NCBI GenBank assembly: GCA_900751685.1
Contig: CAADSR010000165.1
Span: 1-28,640 of the forward strand
DNA from: Clostridia bacterium
GTDB lineage: Bacteria; Bacillota; Clostridia; UBA1381
DNA: 28,640 nucleotides
Reading direction: 5' to 3'
The notes under the pieces were generated by a model, which saw only the letters and a program-made list of their open reading frames with translations, was not told the DNA's origin and did no database searches. The translations under genes were made by a program, and so were the position numbers. This document shows positions 1-7,978 of this stretch, piece by piece. The stretch's first letter is position 1. Each line of letters begins with the position of its first letter.

Positions 1-2083
1 GCCCTTAGGGGATCTGTCCTTTGATGATGCTTATGACGCCTTTTCCGCATCTGCCATTGAAGCAGAAAAAGCCGGCGCGGATCTTATTATTATTGAGACC
101 ATGTCGGATACATTGGAGGCAAAGGCTGCTGTACTGGCTGTAAAGGAAAATACTTCCCTTCCGGTCTTTTGCACCATGACCTTTGATGAGAGCTTTAAGA
201 CCCTGACAGGCGGGGATGTCACAATCATGGCCTCCATCCTGGAAGGGGTCGGGGCAGACTGTATCGGCATCAACTGCGGCCTGGGCCCTGCTCAAATTGC
301 AGAATTAGCTGTAGAGCTCAGCAAGGTTTGCTCCATTCCTTTTATGACCCAGCCCAACGCAGGGCTTCCAGTCATCGAAAATGGGCAGACTAAATTTAAT
401 GTAGGTCCCGGACAATTTGCCCGGGAGATCAAAGAGATTGCCGCTGCAGGCGCCAGTGTCCTGGGAGGATGCTGCGGCACGACACCGGAGCATATCCGCC
501 AAATGATCGCTGCCTGCGAAGGCTTTACACCGAAAGTCGAGCCAAAGGAGCTCACGATCGTGACCTCCTATTCAAAAGCTGTATCTCTCGGCAATGGTCC
601 GGTCGTGATCGGCGAGAGGATCAATCCGACCGGGAAGAAAAAGTTCAAAGCCGCACTGGTGTCAAAGGACATGAATTATATCTTAGATGAAGCAATCGCC
701 CAGCAGGAAGCAGGAGCGCATATCCTTGACGTGAATGTGGGGCTGCCGGAGATCAATGAAAAAGAAATGATGGAGGCTGCCGTAACTACAATCAGCGCTA
801 CGGTCAACCTGCCCCTCCAAATTGACAGTTCCGAGCCTGCCGTGCTGGAACGGGCCATGCGGATCTATAACGGCAAGCCCATGATTAATTCAGTAAATGG
901 AAAAAAAGAAAGCATGGAGGCCGTTTTTCCTTTGGTTCAGAAATATGGCGGCGTTGTTGTTGGACTCGCTTTGGATGAGGGAGGGATCCCTCCCACTGCG
1001 GAAGGCCGGTTTGCCATTGCGGAAAAAATCGTCCGCACAGCAGCGGAATATGGGATCCCCAAAAAAGATATCGTGATCGATGCCCTGACCCTGACAGTCT
1101 CCGCCCAACAGGAGGAATCTGCCCAAACAGTCCTGGCCCTTAAAATGATCAAAGAAAGGTTAGGGGTCAAAACAGTCCTTGGCGTATCCAATATTTCATT
1201 TGGGCTGCCCCGGCGGGAATTGATCAGCAGCACTTTCTTTGCCCTGGCCTTAGGAAATGGACTTGACGCGTGTATCATCAATCCTTGCTCTGCGGCAATG
1301 ATGGACACCTACCGTTCCTTCCGCGCCCTGTCCGGCACGGACCAGAATTGCAGCGACTATATCACGGCCTACACGGGCACAAAAGCACAAACAGCTGTGC
1401 AGCATACCACTGGAGCCGTCCGGACAAACCACTGTCCCACGGTCACTGTCCCGGAAGGGGAGCACCTGTTCCAGCTGATTGTGAAAGGACTCAAGGACCA
1501 ATCCTATGAGGCAACCAAAACTGCCCTCAGCGTGATGGAGTCTATGGACATCATCAACCAGGTGCTGATCCCGGCACTGGATGTGGTCGGAAAGGAATTT
1601 GAAGCTGGGACCATGTTCCTGCCACAGCTTATGATGAGTGCGGAGACTGTGAAAAATTCCTTTGCGGCGATCCGTGAAGTACTACAGCAACGCGGCGCGG
1701 CAGAGGAGATAAAAGGCCGGATCGTGATCGCGACTGTCAAAGGGGACATCCATGACATCGGTAAAAACATTGTGAAAGTATTGCTGGAAAATTACGGCTA
1801 TGACGTGATCGATTTAGGGAAAGATGTCCCGCCTGAGACCATTGTTGATACCTTAAAGAAAGAAGATATCCACCTCTGCGGTTTGTCCGCGCTGATGACA
1901 ACGACCGTTACCAGCATGGAACAAACGATCCAGGCGATCCGGGCGGAAGGCCTGGACGTAAAGGTCATGGTAGGCGGCGCTGTCCTGAATCAAGAATATG
2001 CCGATATGATCGGCGCAGACGCTTATTGTAAAGATGCCCTGGCATCCGTCCATTTTGCAAACCAGTTTTTTGGCGTAGAATAA
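1..2083 (+). CDS. metH: Cobalamin-dependent methionine synthase, 5'-truncated by window edge
   Basis: Transfers a methyl group from methyl-tetrahydrofolate through cobalamin to homocysteine, in the cytosol. The frame is open from base 2 and reads PLGDLSFDDAYDAF before the first ATG (base 101), so that ATG is internal and the start lies off the left edge. About 693 residues are visible. The homocysteine-binding barrel is recognised by its zinc cysteines in GINCG and GGCCGT. The pterin-binding barrel follows (VIGERINPTGKKKF, then PLQIDSS). Next come the cobalamin cap helices (about bases 1500-1690) and the B12 Rossmann domain with the DIHDIG motif (D-x-H-x-x-G, base-off histidine) near base 1750. 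The protein ends right after the B12 domain, so the C-terminal AdoMet reactivation domain of E. coli MetH is absent. This short form is known from Thermotoga and many Clostridia, where reactivation is done by a separate protein. The gene is followed by a strong terminator. Confidence 0.93.
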   Translation, partial: PLGDLSFDDAYDAFSASAIEAEKAGADLIIIETMSDTLEAKAAVLAVKENTSLPVFCTMTFDESFKTLTGGDVTIMASILEGVGADCIGINCGLGPAQIAELAVELSKVCSIPFMTQPNAGLPVIENGQTKFNVGPGQFAREIKEIAAAGASVLGGCCGTTPEHIRQMIAACEGFTPKVEPKELTIVTSYSKAVSLGNGPVVIGERINPTGKKKFKAALVSKDMNYILDEAIAQQEAGAHILDVNVGLPEINEKEMMEAAVTTISATVNLPLQIDSSEPAVLERAMRIYNGKPMINSVNGKKESMEAVFPLVQKYGGVVVGLALDEGGIPPTAEGRFAIAEKIVRTAAEYGIPKKDIVIDALTLTVSAQQEESAQTVLALKMIKERLGVKTVLGVSNISFGLPRRELISSTFFALALGNGLDACIINPCSAAMMDTYRSFRALSGTDQNCSDYITAYTGTKAQTAVQHTTGAVRTNHCPTVTVPEGEHLFQLIVKGLKDQSYEATKTALSVMESMDIINQVLIPALDVVGKEFEAGTMFLPQLMMSAETVKNSFAAIREVLQQRGAAEEIKGRIVIATVKGDIHDIGKNIVKVLLENYGYDVIDLGKDVPPETIVDTLKKEDIHLCGLSALMTTTVTSMEQTIQAIRAEGLDVKVMVGGAVLNQEYADMIGADAYCKDALASVHFANQFFGVE

Positions 2084-2125
2084 AAAATATAAAAAACGGG
2101 GCTGTAAAAACAGCCGCAAAAAAGC

Positions 2126-2165
2126 AGGCAGTAATCTCAAGAAAAATGAGATTACTGCCTTTTTT
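2126..2165. terminator. Bidirectional intrinsic terminator between metH and the GH43/GH30 gene
   Basis: Perfect 14-bp inverted repeat with arms AGGCAGTAATCTCA and TGAGATTACTGCCT and a 7-nt loop, followed by TTTTTT on the plus strand. On the minus strand the hairpin is also followed by a T-rich stretch (complement of the A-run at 2118-2123), so it can end both convergent transcripts. A smaller GGCTGT/ACAGCC hairpin lies just before it at 2100-2115. The rest of the convergent gap (2166-2279) shows nothing else. Confidence 0.88.
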
Positions 2166-2279
2166 GCATTATAATTTGTCTGAAATAAAAAGAATTACCC
2201 AACTACTGTTGTCACCATATCAACTGGAATCACCAGTGGATATAGAACAAATTATTGCAGTTTCTGATCCAGTATATAC

Positions 2280-5200
2280 TTAATCCACCGGGTATTTGAT
2301 CTGTACTGCCCACTTATTGTGTACGCCTACCTGCTGGGCCGTTACTTCTCCCAGGGGCTGCATTGTGCCTTCCCCATCCCAGAAAAACAGCCGCACTTCC
2401 CCGGCAGTATCCCCGGTATCCATAGACACCAGGCCGGAAACGTCCTTCTGGATCTGGATCCCGGTCAGGTCCCCAAATTGATTATACCTGGCTAACAAAG
2501 CCGTCCCGGTCCTATCCAGTACGGCCTGGATCCTTCCATCCCATTTAAGGCTTCCATCTTCCGCTGTGCATAGCCTTTGGTTTGCCGCGTTGCTGATATA
2601 ATATTGTTCTCCGTAAGGTTCCAGTTTCCATTCGTCTCCCGGAGCATAGGTGCCATAGGTCAAATCAGATTTCAGCGCTTTTCCATCCTTGAACAGTTTT
2701 ACAAGGCCATTTCCTGCATCCTCCACCTGGTCTGCAACCGTATACTGCAGGTCATTTTTTATCTCCAGGGGATATTGATCCAGCTCCGGCTCCAATACAA
2801 AGGTGGTAATAGAGTTTGCTTTTAGAGAAGCCCTAATCCCCTGCATGGTGACCTGTACAGGGCTTAGTTCCGTCCAATTTTCATTGCTGCTGGTCCGGAT
2901 CACCTTTGCACTTTGCGGCAGGTTTGCAAACGCACTCAGGTCAAAGCGGAACGGACGGTCATAAGCATCTGTATTACTTGCTACGATAACGATTTTTCCA
3001 TTTTCCTGATTATATGCTGTCAGGACATCAGCAGAATTTGTGTTTGCGATGATTGTATCGCCTGGGCGCACATACCGCGAATACTGGCCGAAGGCGTAAT
3101 ATTTTTTCGTCAATATAAGCTCCTCATTATCATGGTCTGCAAACGCAGTGCCCCAATAGCCTTTATCCTCTGGCATCATTGAGGTATCCGCATAAACCGT
3201 ACCGGCCTTTTTATGACGGTCAATGATCTGCCAAATGACCCATGCGGAGGGCATCATCTCATTGACATCCACATTGATCCGCTGGGCAAGGCCTAACGCC
3301 GGCGCCATATTACCCGCATCTGTCCCGGCGGTGAAGGTCCCGTCTACCTCGCTCATCCACAATCCCTTTTGTGCGGACGCAGCGGCCTGTTTCAGGGAAT
3401 CACGCACATTCCCCCCATAGGTGTGGGTATTGATGCGGTCTAGCACATCCTTTGCGGGCGTTGTAAGGGTATTAAAGTTATCTCTTGCTTTTTTAATATC
3501 TGTTTCCTCTGTACCGGCCAATGCCGATGTGACCCCATTTTTGTCCATGCTGTCTTTGACTGCAAGCAAGAGCTGGGATTGTGCCGCTCCCGGTGAAACG
3601 TGCATCCCCTCTTGTTTTTTGCTCCCATATCCCCAATAATTCGTGTCGGGCTCATTGAACGGGGACAGGCTGTCAAAATGGATGCCCATATCCTCAAAAT
3701 GCTTTGTGACCGTTGTCAAATAATCTGCAAAGGATTGGTAATTTTCAGGCGCGATATTATCCACACTGGCATCCTTCCCGCCGGAGGAACAGCCGCTTAT
3801 GGTCATATAATAAGGTGCGGAATTGGCAAAAGCCTCTACATGACTGGCGCCCTCTTCAACCGCCGCCTTTAATACATTGACCTGACGGTAATCCGCATTC
3901 CAATCCCAAACCACTTCTCCCGCTTCATTTTTTGAAGCCAGGCCGGGCATTGCCCCATCGGGACGGTCATCATAAATGTGCGTATGGGACGGGTCGTCGC
4001 CGCCGCCGATGTTATAGCGCACCACATTCAGGCCTAAGCCTTCTTCTGGATTAAAAAATGCTTTCGCGGCTTTTTTAGTCAAGGTCTTGGAATAACCAAT
4101 ATAATTTGCCCACCAGCACAGGCTGGTCCCCCAGCCGTCAAACGGCCCGAAGGGGCTGGCCTGGTCAGGAAGCAGCTTTACTTCCTGTGTCTTTTCCCCA
4201 TACACATCTTGCAGCGCTTTGATTTGGGAGGCTGTGACCGGTATCACATAACCATGGCGTGGTGTAAAGTCAAAGCTATATTCTGTTTGAGAAAGCTGGG
4301 TGAAATTCACCAGGTCCTCCGTCTGCGCCATCACAAAAAAGCCGGAGGTGTACGCGTCATAAATGATATTATATTTATCCTCGCCAATTTTCTTATACAC
4401 CGCGGAGCCTTCCACGGCTACATCAATCCCGCTTGCATTTTTCCGGGGCAGGGTGGCATATGCCGCCCCAGTCTTTGGATTTGTTTCTGAAAACTCCCCG
4501 GAAAGAGATTCAGCAGATGCAATTTTAATGCCCCCCGCAGTCTCATCCTTATAGTACATATAATATAGCTGCTCGTCTGCACTATAAATAATATCCCCAT
4601 CAATGGCAGAATTTCCGCTTTTTGGCGCGAACATCAATTCCGGCTCTGAGGTCAGGGACTTAAAATCCTTCGTATAGCAGCGGTACATCACAGTTGCCCC
4701 ATTGCTTTGGGTCCGGACCGCAAGATAAATCATGTATTCGCCCCGCTCCGGGTCATAAATAGCCTGGGGCGCCCAAACACGGTCTGCATCCATCATGGAA
4801 GCATACTGCCCCGCGATCTCAATCACGGTCTCATCCGTCCAATGGATCAAATCGGCGGACCTCCATGTAATGATATTGCGGTTGCTTGCCCAGCCCAAAG
4901 ACGACTTCATGTCCGTTGCAAGGGCATAATAATAGCCGTCTTCCCCTTGTAAAATAAACGGGTCCCGCAGGCAGCGGGTCCCACTGCCGGAGCTTAATAC
5001 CGGCTCCCCGCGGTTCAGCGCTTTAAAGTTCATGCCATCCTCACTTAGGGCATAATACATTTTCTCATTTTCAGGGTCATTACCTGTAAAATAAGCAAAC
5101 AGGTATCCGGCTTCCGGCTCCTGTGCCTTGACCGTCACCTCAAAGGTCTTGGTCTTTGCCATAACCTCAGGCGACGATTCCAAAGAAACCGTAGCTGTCA

Positions 5201-6371
5201 ATGTAACCTTGACATCCGCTTCCCCGACCGCCGGACGGTGGACACGGCCATTTGATTCAATCACTGATTCATGGCTGCTCTTCCATGTGATCTTTGCTCC
5301 TTCCAAGCCTTGCTCTTTGAGCTCTAAATCATGGGTCAATGCATTCATGTCAGGGATGCTCAGCGCGTCAAACGCATTTTGAACGATCTCCACGGGGCTG
5401 GACCTTCCCTTGACGGTCAGGGCAAATGACTTAGAATATAGGATGTTATTCAGCGTAAACTCTGCCATTAACGTAACCTGTGTATCCTGCACCGGCCGGT
5501 AAACTGTCCCATTGTTTGCTAAAACCATTGGATCACTGGAAAGCCATTCAATATTAGCACCTGAAACAGAGCCTTTTGTTGGCAGCCTTACCGCTTCCGT
5601 TATAATACCATCCGCTGGGAACAGTCCTTTTACATCCTGCTCCATTTGGTATATGGATACTTCCTTCTGGTAAGTGCTATGTAGTGCTGTGATCTCACTG
5701 GGAGACAAGGCCTTGTTATAGATCCGGAAATCATTGATATTCCCCTTAAAATACGGGTCATTGCTATAAAGGGATTTTGCCAGATAGTTCTGGGTAGTGT
5801 TGCCCAAACCGGACGCTTTAAGAGTCATTCCGGTATTTTGGGCGGTTAATACGCCATCCCTGTATAGCGTGGCCATGTCGCCTGAAACTGTCACGACCAC
5901 ATCACTCCAGGTATTGTTCCCGATCCCATTAGCAGCTTCCACCGCCTGTTCCCCTGAATAGGTATCCTTAGTAATCGCATAACGGAGCTTTCCATCCGGT
6001 CGGGATGTATTTAAAAAGACATACCCCTTATCGGAAGCATTCCCGATGGCATAAGTAAACTGGTTTGCCTTTTCGATTTCCGGCTTTACATGGATCACAA
6101 TAGAAAAATCGCCGGCATCCGCCAACAGCCCGTCAGGCATTTTGACATAGCCGTCTGTCCCATTAAAATACATCGTGCCCGCATCATAAGACGCACCGCC
6201 AAAAACCCGCCCATCCTTTCCATGGCCCGAACGGTCTGTGACCGGCCCCGAAGCCTCGTCCTTAAAATCATACCACAAAATCAGATCCTCATTGTCTGCT
6301 GCGAATACTGCCGGGACCAATGCCGCAAGTATTGAAAGGACTAAAAATACAGATAAAATTTTACGTTTCAT
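2280..6371 (-). CDS. Secreted LamG / Ig-like / GH43-like / GH30 multidomain glycosidase
   Basis: Exported polysaccharidase of about 1363 residues. The ATG at 6371 is preferred to one 36 nt upstream. It has a GAGGAGGG site 7-9 nt away and opens a clear signal peptide (MKRKILSVFL..., cleavage near AVFA/AD), whereas the upstream ATG lies in the promoter -10. Domains in order: LamG/concanavalin-like jelly roll (about 27-232), two Ig-like modules of the atrophied bacterial Ig type (245-322, 325-416), a five-bladed beta-propeller resembling GH43 (422-715; candidate catalytic residues in CLRDPF, AIDGDI and AVEGSA), and a GH30 barrel with its beta-sandwich (730-1210). GH30 shows FDGWGTSLCWWAN, typical of endo-beta-1,6-galactanases, the acid/base Glu in SPFNEPD (about 907) and the nucleophile Glu in LWMSEVDG (about 1008). 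A C-terminal beta-rich module (about 1215-1363) is not assigned. There is no dockerin, SLH or LPXTG. Type II arabinogalactan is the likely substrate (inference). Confidence 0.86.
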   Translation of the reverse strand: MKRKILSVFLVLSILAALVPAVFAADNEDLILWYDFKDEASGPVTDRSGHGKDGRVFGGASYDAGTMYFNGTDGYVKMPDGLLADAGDFSIVIHVKPEIEKANQFTYAIGNASDKGYVFLNTSRPDGKLRYAITKDTYSGEQAVEAANGIGNNTWSDVVVTVSGDMATLYRDGVLTAQNTGMTLKASGLGNTTQNYLAKSLYSNDPYFKGNINDFRIYNKALSPSEITALHSTYQKEVSIYQMEQDVKGLFPADGIITEAVRLPTKGSVSGANIEWLSSDPMVLANNGTVYRPVQDTQVTLMAEFTLNNILYSKSFALTVKGRSSPVEIVQNAFDALSIPDMNALTHDLELKEQGLEGAKITWKSSHESVIESNGRVHRPAVGEADVKVTLTATVSLESSPEVMAKTKTFEVTVKAQEPEAGYLFAYFTGNDPENEKMYYALSEDGMNFKALNRGEPVLSSGSGTRCLRDPFILQGEDGYYYALATDMKSSLGWASNRNIITWRSADLIHWTDETVIEIAGQYASMMDADRVWAPQAIYDPERGEYMIYLAVRTQSNGATVMYRCYTKDFKSLTSEPELMFAPKSGNSAIDGDIIYSADEQLYYMYYKDETAGGIKIASAESLSGEFSETNPKTGAAYATLPRKNASGIDVAVEGSAVYKKIGEDKYNIIYDAYTSGFFVMAQTEDLVNFTQLSQTEYSFDFTPRHGYVIPVTASQIKALQDVYGEKTQEVKLLPDQASPFGPFDGWGTSLCWWANYIGYSKTLTKKAAKAFFNPEEGLGLNVVRYNIGGGDDPSHTHIYDDRPDGAMPGLASKNEAGEVVWDWNADYRQVNVLKAAVEEGASHVEAFANSAPYYMTISGCSSGGKDASVDNIAPENYQSFADYLTTVTKHFEDMGIHFDSLSPFNEPDTNYWGYGSKKQEGMHVSPGAAQSQLLLAVKDSMDKNGVTSALAGTEETDIKKARDNFNTLTTPAKDVLDRINTHTYGGNVRDSLKQAAASAQKGLWMSEVDGTFTAGTDAGNMAPALGLAQRINVDVNEMMPSAWVIWQIIDRHKKAGTVYADTSMMPEDKGYWGTAFADHDNEELILTKKYYAFGQYSRYVRPGDTIIANTNSADVLTAYNQENGKIVIVASNTDAYDRPFRFDLSAFANLPQSAKVIRTSSNENWTELSPVQVTMQGIRASLKANSITTFVLEPELDQYPLEIKNDLQYTVADQVEDAGNGLVKLFKDGKALKSDLTYGTYAPGDEWKLEPYGEQYYISNAANQRLCTAEDGSLKWDGRIQAVLDRTGTALLARYNQFGDLTGIQIQKDVSGLVSMDTGDTAGEVRLFFWDGEGTMQPLGEVTAQQVGVHNKWAVQIKYPVD

Positions 6372-6405
6372 TTTTCTCTCCCTCCTCAAAAAACCTCTCT
6401 TAATC

Positions 6406-6433
6406 ATTGTATCATATTTACAAAGAAAGTCAA
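6406..6433 (-). promoter_or_regulatory. Sigma-A promoter of the GH43/GH30 gene
   Basis: On the minus strand, TTGACT (6428-6433), a 16-nt spacer and TACAAT (6406-6411). The -10 is preceded by TGA, giving an extended -10. It lies about 35 nt upstream of the chosen ATG, leaving a short leader with the ribosome binding site. The region to the MATE promoter is A/T-rich with no further recognised site. Confidence 0.75.
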
Positions 6434-6482
6434 ATATTTTTCACCTATTTTGTTATTTTTATACAGGGGTTTTTTAAAGAAA

Positions 6483-6511
6483 TTGACAGTTTTCCGCAGC
6501 TGCGGTATAAT
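6483..6511 (+). promoter_or_regulatory. Consensus sigma-A promoter with palindromic spacer, upstream of the MATE gene
   Basis: TTGACA (6483-6488), exactly 17 nt, TATAAT (6506-6511): a full-consensus vegetative promoter. The last 12 bases of the spacer form a perfect palindrome, CCGCAGCTGCGG (6494-6505), abutting the -10. The element is promoter by sequence; the palindrome is a probable operator (inference). The leader to the ATG at 6586 is about 68 nt. Confidence 0.85.
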
Positions 6512-6585
6512 AAAAGAATAATGGTCCTGCTTGGATGTTTTCATCCGGGCAGTATTTTTTTACTTTATGGAAAGAGGAATAAAAT

Positions 6586-7920
6586 ATGAAAGAAAATATG
6601 CTTACGGGAAGCCCGGCGAGATCACTTTTTTGGTTTGCTGTCCCCATGGTGCTCGGAAACCTGTTCCAGCAGTTTTACAATATTGCGGATTCTGTGATCG
6701 TGGGACAGTTTGTGGGTGAAAACGCATTGGCTGCAGTCGGCGCTTCATTCTCCATCACAATGCTGTTTATGTGCTTTGCCATTGGCGGGGGAATTGGCTG
6801 CTCGGTTATCATTTCACAGCTTTTAGGAGCCCAACGGCCGCGGGAAATGAAAACAGCGATTTCAACCGCCCTTTTCTCCCTGGGAGGAATCGGTCTTTTA
6901 TTTATGCTGCTTGGCCTTGCGATCAACAAGCCCTTGCTTCATCTGATGGGGACACCAGAATTGATCTCTGCCGATGCCGCTACATACCTGGCCATTTATT
7001 TTTACGGGCTGGTATTTTTGTTTATTTACAATACAGTGTCCGCTATCTTTAACGCCCTTGGAGAGTCAAAAATACCGCTTTATTTCCTGATTTTCTCCTC
7101 CTTGCTGAACATTGGCCTGGACCTTTTGTTTGTGGCAAAATTCCATATGGGGATTGCCGGGGCGGCCTGGGCTACCTTGATTGCTCAAGGCATTTCAGCG
7201 GCATTAGCGCTCTCCTTCCTGCTTTACCGCCTATCAAAAATTAAAACAGAGCATTTCCGCTTATTTGATCCTCAGATGCTGAAAAATATGGGCAAGGTCG
7301 CTGTCCCGTCTGTGTTACAGCAATCTGTCGTATCCATCGGTATGCTGCTTTTGCAGGTGGTCGTCAACGGGTTTGGCGCGACAGCAGTAGCCGGCTATGC
7401 GGCTGCTACAAAAATCGACTCGGTCGCTATCGTGCCAATGATCGCTGTGGGAAATGCGATGTCTACCTTCACGGCTCAAAACATCGGCGCACGCCAGCCG
7501 GAACGGGTCAAAAAAGGCTATCATGCCGCATTGTTGATGGCAGGCGCTATCGGCGGTGCCGTTGCGTTCCTGCTCCTACTATTCGGACAAAATTGCGTCA
7601 GTGCCTTTTTAGACCCTGCCACCAGCTCCGAAGCAATTGATATTGGCACCCAGTACCTTAAGATCGTTTCCGTATTCTATATGTTCATGGGCTTTATGAA
7701 TGTGACCAACGGCATCCTCCGTGGGGCCGGGGATATCATCCGTTTTATGTTCTGCAGCCTGTTTAACCTAACCCTGCGCGTATCCATTGCCTTTATTGCC
7801 TCAACTATACTCGGCATTATCGGGATCTGGATCGCCACACCGGTCAGTTGGGTTGCGGCCTTCATCTTTGCTTTTGTTTGTTACAAAAAAGGCTATTGGA
7901 AAAAGAAATCTCTGATATAA
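6586..7920 (+). CDS. MATE family multidrug/metabolite exporter
   Basis: Twelve-helix inner-membrane antiporter of the MATE family (DinF/NorM-like fold), 444 residues, a usual length. The N-terminus reads MLTGSPARSLFWFAVPMVLGNLFQQFYNIAD, with the conserved P-x-x-x-x-N-x-x-Q-x-x-Y-N-x-x-D pattern of Firmicute MATE proteins (residues about 17-33). The second half repeats it as FxxVAVPSVLQQS near residues 237-245. Such proteins expel cationic drugs or small metabolites using a Na+ or H+ gradient; the substrate cannot be read here. The ATG at 6586 has AAGAGG 7 nt upstream. It has its own consensus promoter and is followed after 58 nt by the M14 peptidase gene on the same strand, with no terminator seen between them, so co-transcription is possible. 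Confidence 0.92.
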   Translation: MKENMLTGSPARSLFWFAVPMVLGNLFQQFYNIADSVIVGQFVGENALAAVGASFSITMLFMCFAIGGGIGCSVIISQLLGAQRPREMKTAISTALFSLGGIGLLFMLLGLAINKPLLHLMGTPELISADAATYLAIYFYGLVFLFIYNTVSAIFNALGESKIPLYFLIFSSLLNIGLDLLFVAKFHMGIAGAAWATLIAQGISAALALSFLLYRLSKIKTEHFRLFDPQMLKNMGKVAVPSVLQQSVVSIGMLLLQVVVNGFGATAVAGYAAATKIDSVAIVPMIAVGNAMSTFTAQNIGARQPERVKKGYHAALLMAGAIGGAVAFLLLLFGQNCVSAFLDPATSSEAIDIGTQYLKIVSVFYMFMGFMNVTNGILRGAGDIIRFMFCSLFNLTLRVSIAFIASTILGIIGIWIATPVSWVAAFIFAFVCYKKGYWKKKSLI

Positions 7921-7978
7921 TACAAGCATACCCCCGTCCTCCCCAACATATATATTGTAATAAAAGGGGGGCGAAGAT

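Noticed and set aside
101..2083. ATG at 101 as the start of methionine synthase
   Set aside because: The frame is open to the left edge and the upstream residues continue the homocysteine-methyltransferase domain, so the gene is truncated by the window rather than starting here.
2100..2115. Small GGCTGT/ACAGCC hairpin as the metH terminator
   Set aside because: Short stem without a U-tract; the 14-bp hairpin just downstream is the convincing terminator.
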